Source: Gymnopilus junonius (lineage: Eukaryota; Basidiomycota; Agaricomycetes; Agaricales; Galerinaceae). From it: a stretch of DNA of 64,000 nucleotides. Positions 32,559-50,018 of this stretch are shown piece after piece. The notes under the pieces were generated by a model that saw nothing but the letters and a program-made list of their open reading frames with translations, was not told the DNA's origin and made no database searches. Position 1 is the first letter of the stretch, and the number at the start of each line of letters is the position of its first letter. The position numbers and the translations under genes are program-made. The stretch is from positions 1,178,001 to 1,242,000 of the forward strand of contig JADNYJ010000001.1 in the NCBI GenBank assembly GCA_015501075.1. The letters run 5' to 3'.

Positions 32559-35359
32559 CTACTTCTTCAAAGCCCTCAGCTGACTCCTCAAATTCCCGTT
32601 CTCCGTCTGCATCGTATTCAGCTCATCCAACAACGCAATGCGCTGACTCTGCTCTGAACTCTTCATCGCATCCACCTCGTCCCTCGCCAACTCCAAACTC
32701 TTCTTTAGATCCCCGATCTGTGTCTCCAGCTGCTTCCTTATCATCTCGGGAGCTTGCGCAGCTTCCTCCGCCAGGTGCAGCGTCCGCGCGGAGAGGGTGT
32801 TGTTCGCTTCGGTCAGTTGGCGGCACGTTTCAGCTTGTTCAGCTGCTAATCCCTCAAGGTCGTGTTTCTCAGCGGTGATACGCTCGATGGTGTCGTGCAA
32901 GATATGGAACTCTTCTTGCATCGCGATTTGCTTGGACGCGAGGCTCGCGTTCCGCTCTTCCAGCACTCTCACTTGTTTCTGGTACGTCTCCAGCGCGTGC
33001 GTGCCTTCCTGCGCGAGCTTCTGCGCCCTCTCCGCGTTCTTCTTCAGGAGATCATGAGCCTGTGCGAAGCGCACTAGACGCTCGATCAGCGCTTTGTCGT
33101 CTGCCATGAGCGCCTGAACGCGCTGAGCAAACGCCTCGACGGTGAATAGCGCATTATTGCCTGGTTTAGGCGACGCGGGAGTGCTGTTGTTGTTTCGGGG
33201 GTCGTACAGCGTCTTGAGGGAACGCACGTCGAGATCGGACAAGGAAGCAACGACACCAGTGGATGACGCAGTATTGGTTCCGCCCGGTGTGCCGGGTGTT
33301 GGGGACCCAGTACGGAACGAGCGCGTAGAGGCAAATTTAGCTGCACGGGCTTCGGGCGAGGGGAGGACCGACCAAAGAGGTTGTAGGACGGCGATAATCC
33401 TCGCTGCGTCCTGTGGTTCTCCGTCCTGGGGTATGTTTGGTGTTGAGGGAGTTTTGGAATGCGGTTGTGACCTGGCCCTGCTGCTTTCCGAAGTTAGAGT
33501 GTCCCGCCTAACAGGATCTCTTTCTTTCCTCGCCTCTTCTAGCTCTCTCACTATCGTCTCCCTCTTGTCCAACCCACTCCTCACGTCCTCTTCCAGCCTC
33601 CTTCTCAATATATCCCACTCCGCCTCGGACTTGGCATAGGCTTCAAGCCGCTTGTGCACAGAGTCGAGGTGCATGCCGATGGCGTTGAGCAGGCCTTGCA
33701 GCGAGTTGTCTCGCGAGAAGAGAACGATGCCGTGCGTCTTGACCATAGTCTGTACAGCCGCAAGGCCGATTTCGAGTTGCTCGTTGGTCTTTCGTTGCAG
33801 TCGCTCTTGTTCGCGGAGACGTTCGGCGAGTTCTGTAGCAGAAGCGGTGGCAGCATCCCTTCGGGCATCCTCCATTTCTTCCTGTAGACGCGCGAGGTCT
33901 TCGAGTTTCTCGTCTTCCAGCATTCGTCGCTCTTCGTCCCACCTTGAACGCATCTCGTTCATCTCTTGTTGTAGACTCTGGATTTCGCGGTTTTTCTCCT
34001 CAAGTTCCTGGCTGACACCACCCTCTGTTTCCTGTTTCCGCATTTCGATTTCCTCCAACTTTTGCCTAAGCTCCTCTGCATCTACCTGCGCGTCCTCCTT
34101 CTCTCTCAGAAGGTCGTCCCTTTCTCTCTCCCATTCTTCCTTGTCCATTTGCCATTCCTCCCGTTCCATCCTCAGATTCTCGACTTGCTCGTCCAGAGCT
34201 TTGAGCTGTTCGTCCTTTTCTTCACCCTTGTTTTTCTCAAGAGCGGCAATAGTATCTCTGGCAGCTTGTAGATCCATTTCAGCGACAGTTTCGATTTCCT
34301 GCTTTTCCAAGCGCATCATGGAGAGCTCGCGGGTCATTTCGACCTGCCTTTTTCCGGCTGAAGAGAGTGCTTCCTTGGCCTCTTTGAGCCTGGTTTCCAA
34401 AGCAAGAATTTCGGCAGCCGCAGCTTCGGCAGAGAGTCTGGGTTTGGGATAATAGTGTCAGCATGGCCAGCAAAGAAATGGGCACCGTCGAAGGGGTTTT
34501 GGAGGGCGAGGCAAGACCATTGATGGAAGGTAGAGTTGGACTGAGGAGAGTACTCCGATTAGAAGAATCATAGCCCGAGTCGTCAGGACCATTCATCTTG
34601 CGTTCCATATTCCTGACGGAAAAGCTGAGGACACCGGCCCTGTGTTCCATGAGGCGGTTGTGTACGTCATTGAGGCGGTCAGAGACTTTCCAGAGCTCGG
34701 TTTGGGCCTTGTCTACACGTGCGTGGGCTGCTTCGACTTGTTCGGCGGTTTGCTTGGATACCTGTTTGTGGGAGGCGTTGACGCGGGAGAGGGAGAGGGC
34801 TGCATCGCGGATTTTTGTTTCGAGGGCGAGTTTTTTGGAGAGGGCTTCGTGTCGTGATGAGAGGACATGGTGTTCCTGAGTGGCATGTTGAGTTGAAGTC
34901 AGTAGAGTTGAGAATGGCAATACCTTTTTGAGTTCGTCGACCTCCTCGGCAGTCAGGATCTCAAAGTCGCGACTGTCGATGACAGCCTCGCTGGCGATGA
35001 GACTCATGAGGAGTTCATCGCGGGTGTTGAGGGACCGGAAAGACGCTGGGTGGAGGCAACGGACTTGCGGGCAGACATGGGACGACGGGGGGAGGAGGCG
35101 CGCACAGAAGCGGGGGAGGCGGGCATAGTCTGTGAGCGTGTGGGGGACGGAGGCGGGCAGCCACCGGGGCGGGCGTTGGGAGCGGACTGGCGGCCTTGGC
35201 TCTGGCGGGGATACGGCCCAGTCGACACGGGCTCGCCCTCTTTCGGCGAGGCTGGCGGCCATGTCGGGCCTGTCTCTGCGCAAAGGCGGCGGCGACGGGC
35301 TCCGGCGGGGACGAGGACGAGGAGGCGGCGCCGGCGAGCAGCTTGCGGACGCCGTACAT
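32559..35359 (-). CDS. Uds1-type septation coiled-coil protein, several frameshifts
   Basis: The Uds1 core is clear: [20 protein letters not shown], then after an intron (about 34875-34924) [35 protein letters not shown], and [17 protein letters not shown]. From about 34430 down to the stop at 32559 runs a 600-residue coiled coil (RLEKQEIE..., [20 protein letters not shown]). Fungal members are linked to septation or dikaryon growth and are probably cytoskeletal scaffolds. The frame is broken at three sites: near 35022 (STP|RDELL), near 34494 ([20 protein letters not shown]) and near 34444 ([16 protein letters not shown]). A probable fourth lies at 35230-35290. Each is repaired by one extra base in a C or A run. 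The start at 35359 ([10 protein letters not shown]) is likely but in a damaged part. Confidence 0.78.
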
Positions 35360-35396
35360 GGAGGTTGGTGGCAGAGTGGCCCTAACCCTAACTCTC
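35360..35396. promoter_or_regulatory. 37-bp divergent start region with telobox-like motif
   Basis: The start codons of Uds1 (35359, minus) and MDM34 (35397, plus) are 37 bases apart. Between them lies ccctaaccctaac at 35380-35392, which contains AACCCTAA, the core recognised by Tbf1/TRF-type Myb factors at some fungal promoters and telomeres. Binding is inference. Confidence 0.45.
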
Positions 35397-38214
35397 ATGT
35401 CGTTCACCTTCCACTGGCCTCGTTTCTCAGACCAGTTCCACTACGATGCCATCCAGATGCTCAACACCGCCCTCAACAAGGGCAGCAAGCCCCCCATCAT
35501 CGCCGACAAGATCGAGGTCGTCGAGCTCGAGATGGGCACACAGGCACGCCCTCTTTCTCCTCTCTCTGTCCACCCGCTCACCCCCTCCAGCCCCCAGAGC
35601 TCGAGATCCGTGATGTTGGCGACCTCACCGTCGACCAGTTCAGAGGCATCTTCCGTCTCACATACGCCGGCGATGCCCATCTAGTCCTCAAGACCAAAGT
35701 CCAAGTCCGTTGCTATTTTTTATTCTGACAGTCTGTCCAACACACGTGTCTCTAGGCAAACCCGCTCAACCACAAGCAGCCCGACATCCACCTCATGGGT
35801 GGTTCCCGCGGCATGCTCGCCGCCAAGCACCCCCTCGTCGTCCCCATGCTCCTCCGTCTGTCCCACTTCCGTCTCAGCTCCTACGTCGTCCTCGTCGTCT
35901 CCAAGCAAAAGGGCATCACCCTCGTCTTCAAGACCGATCCTCTCCAGAATGTCGACATCAACAGCACATTCGACTCCATCGCCGTCATCCAGAACTTTAT
36001 CCAGCGCGAGATCGAGGGTCAGCTCAGGCAGATGTTCAGGGAGGACCTGCCGGGCATCATCCATCGTCTTAGCCAGCAATGGGTCAAGGCCAAGGTCGAG
36101 GCTCCCTATCTAGCACCGAGACCTATCTTGCCGCCTAAAACGAGGCAGAGCTTCGACGCCATGTCCGCACCCGACGTTTTTCCACATCGTGCTACCGCTT
36201 CCGAAATAGGCACTCGCAAAAATCCTCTCAGTTCTTCATCGTTCAATGCCCGGCGACCTCCCCGCGCCGCGTCCACATCCGGCTTTTCTCATCGCGTGCC
36301 AGCCCCACTATATACTTCTACACCGAATTTACCTCCTCCAGAACCTTCCTCTTCGTCCCATCCAGACCTAGAAAACTTTGATCCGACTTATGGTCTCCGC
36401 CCAGAAGGCCTCCCAACAAAGAGTGTGTTCAAAGGTTTCAGCAGCCTCTTTACTCCTAACAAGGGTCTGCCGACCTCGCAGAGGAAGCCGAAGAGGAGAA
36501 GGGCAGCACCAGCGCCTTGGACAGCGATTACGAGTACGAAGAAGAGACGGAAGAAGAGGACGAAGGCGGCTCGTTCGATTTCGTTGATTGGGACGACCAG
36601 CGGGAACGAGAACGCGAGCCGGAATATGAGACTATTCCTGCTGTTGGCGGAGGCACCGTCACCCGTCCGAGGGTGTTCCACTCTCAATCCGCCATACAGA
36701 CGCACCCATTTACTACTGATCCCAGCGGGGGTCCGAGGTCGGCTACGCACTCCCACATGTCACGATCATTCACTTCATTACCGCCCCCTCCACTTGCATC
36801 TGCACCCGTTCGATCCTATTCTCTGCAGTCTAATCCCTACTTTCCAGAGTTTCCACCCCCTAGTACAGCCAACACAGGTGTAGCCGGACCGAGTAGGTTA
36901 CACCCCCCTTCTCATCTCAATCTCAGCAGCTCAGCAGCCCACATCGTCGGTGTCCCGTTACGAACTGCACCTCCAGGTCCGGGCTATACTTATGGGCACT
37001 ACCCATCCGCGACTCGGCGCTCGGAAACACCTGACAGCTTGGACACGGACTCCCGATCAAGTAGCGGGCCATCTACGAGGAGGTCGAGGGTAAACGGAGA
37101 TATATATCCTTCCGTCGCCAGTTCTTCTGGCATCTACATGCGCCGACCTCTCTCAGAGCGGAGGATGTCGGTCACTTCTGAGATGACCGAGATGACATCG
37201 CGTACGACTATTACTCTTCATAATAACGACGATCTAGACGAAAACGACTTATCCCTCCACCCCTCGCGACATTCACACCCGCTGAACCCCGCCTCAATCT
37301 CGCAGAACAGCCTGCTCAGCACCTCGCCCTCCTCAAACACCATACACGGAAGCAACGGCGGCGGCATCAGCGCTAGCGGAGGACTAGGCGCAGGGGAAAG
37401 GACCCACAAAATCGTCCTGCGTCCCTCGCTCAACTCTTCCTCCATCCACAAGCTCAGCACGCTCAGCACGAGTAACCACACGCTCAGTCCATACACGAGG
37501 AATCTATCGCATTTTACGGTGAGGAGTGTGCCCCCGAGGAGTGCAAGCGGGTCGAGTGGTGGGTTGGGGGGTGTGGGCATCGGGTTGGGCGGACATGTGC
37601 ATGGATATGGACATGGTCAGGAGAAAGCTCCTGTTAAAGCCAAGCGGAAGAGGACCTATAGGCTCGGAGGAGGAGGTGGTGGTGGTGGTCGGGCACCCCC
37701 CACAGCTGAACCGCAGACGAATGGTCATGCGGACCCTCAACAAGGACTACCTACTAGAGGCGCCGGCGCCGGCGGTGTGAGACGTCCTCCAAGACAACAC
37801 CATCACCACAACCCACACCTCCATCGGCCAGAGACGCATTCGCCCGCACCGCCGTCCGAATTCGACGAGTCGGATATGGATCGGTATTTCACGTACGATT
37901 CTGAACCTCCGCCGCCTCCTTCCAATGGCATGCAGCAGAGTCCGAAACAAGTTCTTATGTCTATGCAAAGTCCCAATCAGGCTCTGAATCATCAGGGTTT
38001 AACGGTACCACCCACCTCCACCTCCTCCTCGACAACGACACCAACGACAGCGACCGCTGTACCACGGCGGATGACGAGCAGGCCGAGGTTGAGTGCTGTT
38101 GTTGTCGGTGTCGGTGGGCACCAGATGCAGAGTAGCAGCAGTAGTAGTAGTAATGCCACTGCTACCGGCGTCGCTGTCGCATCGAGTCTGCGGGGCAGCG
38201 CAATGCAGAGTTGA
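35397..38214 (+). CDS. MDM34: Mdm34, ERMES subunit with SMP domain
   Basis: Exons 35397-35543, 35591-35704 and 35756-38214. The SMP domain is near-complete: [95 protein letters not shown] and [19 protein letters not shown]. Mdm34 is the mitochondrial outer-membrane side of the ER-mitochondria tether that moves phospholipids. The C-terminal 600 residues are disordered, with acidic ([17 protein letters not shown]), Ser-rich, Gly-rich and His-rich tracts. Intron 1 needs a GC donor (cag|gcacgc). Around 36465 the frame shifts from FTPNKGL to [10 protein letters not shown]; either a single base is missing or a 47-nt intron (36435-36481) is removed. Both restore one frame to the stop at 38214. Confidence 0.92.
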
Positions 38215-39443
38215 TTTTTTTTAAAGTGAAAGATGAATAGGGCCCCGCTTTCAATTTTTTAAATTCATTTTTCGTTTCCTTTTTGTTCATGATCAACCAT
38301 CTATCTTATAGACCCCTTCAGACTACCTTTTTCATGTTTATTTGAACCAACCGACCATCTCATTCAATTTCCATCACCATCTTTCTTTCTTTCTTTTTTC
38401 ATCCGTACATCCATCTAGCACGATGGCTTCCAAGTATCTCACGACGAGCATTGTCATTGATCATTGTTTACACATTTTTGTAGAATTACATTACCATTTG
38501 GACTAGAGTATCTCATCACATCAAACTATGTTAGTTAGTTGGTTACTAATTGTATTCATTGGTTCACAAGTAACTTCACTACTCTCCAGAATCCATATAC
38601 AAGTGCATAGCATTCACCTTTCTACTTTACCCGACTCTATCACGTGAATGATAGAAAGGGTTCTGTCGACTCCCGCCAATGTCGGTCTGAGCTTTCCCAC
38701 GGCCTCGAACTATGCAGCATGCTAAGATTTATTCACTTTCTTCTATCTGAACTGCAAATTTTTTAGCTTACAAAAATTTCAACATTTTCTGCATTCCTTC
38801 AGCCAGCAGTAAACTCACATTTCACGTACGTCTTGAAAGGAATGGCGCTGATTGTAAGTTTTACTGAGAAAGATAGAGTCGGGGATTGGCGCTTGCGCCG
38901 CTACGGGATACATAGGGGTCTCTGAAGTACATATGGACTGGTTTATTCCCTAGGTATATTCCTCTTCTAAATAGACATTTCGGAAGAGGCGTATAATTGA
39001 CTTGTACAGTACATGCATATTACATTTCAGCTACTTACAACGCACACGGCTCAGGCTCTCATTTCATTACCCCGTCCTTCACATTCATCAAGATAAAATG
39101 AAGGCCATAGTTAATAAATGCAATAAGTTTACCAACAGCACAGAGCAATACATACTACCTAAGGGGGGACATGGTTCTCGTTAAAGACAAGTCTGAATCG
39201 GAGGGAAACGAAATAATGGACGACTGGAGAAGAATAACGACCAGAAGTACTTGGAGCGAATAAAGAAAAGAGGGAAAAAAAAAGGGGGGGGAAACGCTGA
39301 CAACATCAAAGGCAAGTAAATTCGATAGAATTTCCTGGTGCGCCCAAAGCAAAGAATAGAATAACCCGAGTCATAACTAACTTGCATCGACGAAAAAAAA
39401 GCACGTTACTCTACATAATCATATTGGCATAGCTAAGTCGGAA
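38215..39443. other. convergent intergenic region, MDM34 / KDM5
   Basis: About 1.2 kb with no supported gene. It is AT-rich with a pure A9G8 run near 39275-39291. It probably holds both 3' untranslated regions and terminators. Confidence 0.5.
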
Positions 39444-45626
<6,183 letters not shown>

Positions 45627-46713
45627 ATTTATGGCAAGGATGCTGGATTTTTGGAGGGCTTTGACCCTACCTTCCAGGTGTTCTGGGCGTAATGGTGTAG
45701 GAGAGTAAGTGTCGGAGTTCGAAATCTCTAGGTGATGTTAAGCGTCGGCGGTTCTCCGTGGGTAAACTGCTACAATAGGAAAGCCTGTGGCACCTTTGCC
45801 CACCCACAACTTACAAGTCTTCAAGGCCAATGTGTGTTAACATCCTGCCAAAAAAAAAACTCTGTAGTGCGTGTTGTTTCAAGACCACGATGCCCTCATA
45901 TTGTAAAGGTGGATCGTATCTTCCGGATCCTCCAAATAAGGTTTACCATCTTGAGACACGGAGCTACTGTAACACGGTCATTGATCTAAGATCCTCCGGA
46001 ATCAAATAAAACAAAAAATGTAGAAAGTGCAGTCTGGCTTAGGCTTATAATGTATTTTACACATACCAAGGGAAACAGTTATTGTTGAGTTTGAGAGCAT
46101 CGCACGTCCATGTCCTTCAACTCTCATTTAAAGGACAAAAAGGGACTGCGAGAAACGCGGCTTCGGTAAGAAAATACAATTACCGGCAACCGAGTGATGA
46201 TTTATGCAGAAAAATATAAATTTCTTCCCTTTAATGACCTTGCCGAACAAAATTGAGGAGCACGGGTCCTCATTCTACTAAAAATCCTCTCCTAAGAATG
46301 ATTTACAAGAAATTACGAGGAAATTACGTTCAGTCAGTTGGAACAGTGTGGCGACGAGCCTGACCTATTAATAGCAAAGCTTAAAATGACTCCGGCCGCT
46401 TACGGAAGCTTACGGATGATCTTCAAACCTCCGTTGCCGGGGTCTGTTGTGCACGTCCGCCATATTCTGGGCTCAGGCTGTCAGATCTGGGTAAGTTATA
46501 GATGAAATACTTCTGGACGACCAGAATAGCTACAGGCTGGAAACATTTGGAATATTACACACCATACCCTAGTAGGTACTAGTGATTTATGCAATGAACA
46601 CATGCATTGTAGTAATTAATTCATACTTTACACACTGTCGGTCAAATTACAGAACTCGGTCCAAGACTGATTCCAGGCGCGATAAAACGGAAGCTACTCC
46701 AAATTCCCGCCCC
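45627..46713. other. intergenic region, KDM5 promoter / metacaspase 3' end
   Basis: About 1.1 kb. No open frame with a recognisable signature. It should contain the KDM5 promoter next to 45626. Confidence 0.45.
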
Positions 46714-49461
46714 TCAGCAGATGAACAATATATTGGTATCCTAAAAAATATACATCAGTGTATTCAACCCGGACACCGAATAACTACTTACAATGGGATG
46801 AGAGCTTGAGAGCTATACATGCAAAGAGGTTGGCGATGGAAAAGTCTGTCATGAATAAAATGCGTACCTGAGGCTTCTGACTATACTTTGTTCTCAGAAT
46901 TTCACGGATATTGACCAGAAGCTGTTGATAACTTTGTTGTTTATTTTGTCCTGAGGTAGATTAAAAAAGAAACAAGCAATGGATGAATTGACGACATACT
47001 GATGGCGGTGGTAAATGCCTGATAACACAGTGAGCGGTCTGATAGCATTGTATCGAACACTTTTTCAACTCACGTAGCTCATTGCCCCGGTTGCTTGCCC
47101 AGCTTCTTGCGCATCAGCACTGGTTTGCGAGTCTTTGCAACCGCTCCAAGAAATCTACAACAAACTGATTAGAAGCATCCACATCTTGGCTTCGATAAGC
47201 AACTTACGACATCGGCGGGGCTTGTTTTGGTTGTTCTGGTGATTTTCTCAGCCTTCTGTTGATTTCCTGTAGCTGTCTTAACAAGTCCCATGGCGGCATT
47301 AAAAACGCCACCCATATCCCCTCGAGCATAGGAAGTTACTGCTGAAAGGAGACCCTGGCCTGCTTCAGCTGCTATGTTAGGTTCCTTGATCTTACCTTCT
47401 GTCGAATACTAGAAGAACCAGCAACAAGAGATGGGTCATGTCTAATACAAGTTTAAGTCTACTCACGACATAAGGTAAATCTGCAATAAGATAAAATAAA
47501 TTTCCATCACGAGCACCATGAAACTCCTTACCTAGAGCAGTACCAGAGTGGCAGGACTATTCAAGAGTCAAAACTGACCGGTGACTCCCAAGGAGGGACT
47601 TACATCGTAAATGGCGGTCAGACGGCAACCTGCTGGAAGGGGCTTAACCATGATATCGTGCATAAGCTTGATGACAGTTGGTTAGTTTCGGTGGTAGAGG
47701 CAAGCTTTTCACGACATACGTCGTCGACAATATGGCCGTTGCTCTCGAAATCCAGCTTAAGCGACGGTGTAAGTAACTAGCAGCAGTCACAGCAATTCAA
47801 CTCACGGGATAAATGACTTCGCATCACGCTTGTTAATTTTTGCACTTCAGAAAGAGGTCGAAGACCTCACCTTCATCGTATCCGTCCCCTTCATCCCCAT
47901 CCAGATCCTTGGTTTGGCCTCCATGACCAGAATCTATATACGTTTCAGCATGGCATCCAAGCATGCACGAAACAGCGACTGACAGTGGAAGAAAAGGGAA
48001 TCGTTTGGCTGTGCCCCACGTACAAGCCATTGCATTGCCTGAAGCTGTGAAAAGAGTTTGCCATTCAGTAGAGCAGTACAGAAGTGTCAGTATACACACG
48101 ATGTTTTCTCGGGTAGGCTTCATACGAGGATTGGTTGCATCATCGGTGAGAGTTACTATATCTTCACTCTTGTAACCATACTCGGCTAGGAATAACTTGA
48201 TTAGATGGCAATGAGGGTAAAAACTGCAGGCTTACACATCAGGAAGTTTTTCATATTGTGAACATCATTTATACAGCCCTTGAGCTCTTGTCCTGATCCA
48301 AAGTAATTGATTCCGACCTGAGATGATGGCAGTCATAAGTACCAAGGAAAAGGACTAGATTAACTGCATACACATAGAGCTTTTTTCTTTCCATTACACT
48401 GGGAGTACTGGAAGAAAGGTTGCGATTGCTGATGATTGGGGCCCTGGAACTGTGGACCGTAATTCTGAACCTGGGTAGGAGGTCGAGGAGGGGGGCCAGC
48501 TATTTATGTGGTTGAAACACATCGCTTCATCAAAGGAAGTAAGGAAGAGGAAGACGCACGAGGTGGTCCATAAGCATGTCTACTGATTTGATGTAGTTAA
48601 GAAGAATTGAAAGGTGAGACAAGAGCAACTCACGTAGGTCCGTGATACTGCTGACCAGGATATCCACTATTATGAGCCTGCCGACCTGGAAAACCAGCTT
48701 GGGGCTGTTGATGTTGTTGTTGCTGTCCAGGGTATCCGCTATTATGAGAAGGCTGACCTGGGTGTCCTCTATGATCTGGCGGAGGTCCTAGAGGAGGCCC
48801 ATAGCTGGATAAATGCTTAAGGAGCGTAGCAAGGCACTATAAATTGTGAGCGTACCCAGAAGGGGGAGGTCCTGAGGGAGGCATATATCTACATATACGA
48901 TGAAAAGGATGTGATAACAATGTTGAATATTTGGCTTACCCAGAAGGTGGAGGTCCTGCTGGAGGTCCATAACTATAGTCTCTCTTAGCGGAGCAATTCA
49001 ATTGAGCAAGCCATTCTGCATACCCAGATGGAGGAGGCCCTGGAGGAGGCCCAAAACTGTTACGATAAATGAATGACTGTTTTGTCCAGAGGACAGTCTG
49101 TGCTCACCCAGAAGGCAGTGGTCTATGTGGTGGTCCATATCTACTTTTCCAATGAATTTGGTTACTCGCTAAACGCAGATATCGTACTTACCCATGCGGC
49201 GGTGGCCCGGGAGGGGGCGCATAGGATGGATTATATCCCAGCTGAGCGCCAGGCATCTGCGTATTCCCGTAGCCGTCGCTATGATGAAAAGGAATGAGAG
49301 GATAGTCATATTAACGATTAATACTGCGTGAGTCCTACGCGCTGGGAAAACTAGGGAAACTGATGCAAAGTTTTAAATTGTCAGAGTAGAATAAAGCACG
49401 GACAGCGATGAACGTACTGAGGAGCTGGGGGTCCTTCAGGGAATCCTCGTTGATTCCACAT
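46714..49461 (-). CDS. MCA1: type I metacaspase with Pro/Gly-rich prodomain, 24 exons
   Basis: Minus strand from MWNQRGFPEGPP (49461) to QLSSSHPIDTNILFIC (stop 46714-46716). The prodomain is a repeat of (Y/F)GPPxGPPPSG units followed by a Gln-rich part (GYPGQQQQHQQPQAGFPG). The caspase-like core begins with KKKALCVGINYFGSGQELKG. The catalytic His is in FFHYSGHGGQTKDLDGDEGD and the catalytic Cys in AIYDSCHSGTALDLPYV. The enzyme is a Ca2+-dependent Arg/Lys-specific cysteine peptidase of the cytosol, involved in stress clearance and cell death. I count about 24 exons, including very small ones: 11 nt (47806-47816), 14 nt (47467-47480), 25 nt (47532-47556, holding the Cys), 19 and 21 nt, and four of 33 nt. 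Every junction keeps phase with gt-ag borders. Confidence 0.92.
48772..49224 (-). repeat. 84-bp exon-intron tandem repeat in the metacaspase prodomain
   Basis: Four exons of exactly 33 nt (48856-48888, 48940-48972, 49024-49056, 49108-49140) are separated by introns of exactly 51 nt. The unit before (exon end at 49192) and the unit after (exon start at 48804) keep the same 84-base register. Each exon is split the same way (one base, ten codons, two bases) and encodes one 11-residue unit such as YGPPAGPPPSG. The unit sequences have diverged, but the period has not. Confidence 0.88.
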
Positions 49462-50018
49462 TGTGCGATAAGTTATGTTCTGCGAGAGTAGTAGGTCGGT
49501 GAGTGGAAGACAATGCGATGAGAAGAGAAGTTGGTAGTAAGTGTGACTGTATAAGATTAACCAGCGAGTACTGAGTTGCAACTGATTGATCGGCGCCCGA
49601 CGCCCATCAATGTCACAGCCACACCATTGACGAGTTTAAGGTACGCTCGGCTACACGGAGGTCCTCAGCTATAGTTTGTTATCTGGGGCAGCCCTCGAAG
49701 ACTTCTAATGCCTCCCAGTGCTCATCGCGTTAATAAATCTATGTACTCCCGGGTGGTGACGATATTCTAAAGCAACGCCAAGGTTCAAATATGTATCATG
49801 CCAACAGATCCATAAATGAATGAATAAGTAATCCAGTTAAATCACTCTCCTTATTACGTAGACTCCATCAAAGAAAAGGGTGTTATGTAGTTGCTCAGAA
49901 GCTTTATATTTTCCATAGAAAGTGGGAATGGATGTTGGACGGGCAAGCGAGTAGAGGGCCAGCAGGGTATTTGCGATAGGGCAAGATATATAGGCTATGC
50001 GGCCAAATCAGCGACGAC
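49462..50018. other. intergenic region, metacaspase promoter / CDC4 3' end
   Basis: About 560 bases without a supported gene; promoter of the metacaspase and 3' region of the F-box gene. Confidence 0.45.

Noticed and set aside
33652..34452. 266-codon open frame on the plus strand
   Set aside because: Ser/Cys/Arg-rich antisense shadow of the Uds1 coiled coil; no splice context or family motif.
35380..35392. Telomere-like ccctaaccctaac as a chromosome end or interstitial telomere
   Set aside because: Only about two repeat units, inside a gene-dense region; better seen as a short promoter motif or chance.
36517..38214. 565-codon open frame as a separate gene downstream of MDM34
   Set aside because: It is the C-terminal part of MDM34 after a frame change near 36465; no promoter space or conserved start.
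48772..49224. Simple minisatellite or CRISPR-like array
   Set aside because: The regular spacing comes from coding exons with splice sites in a metacaspase gene; the units are divergent and translated.
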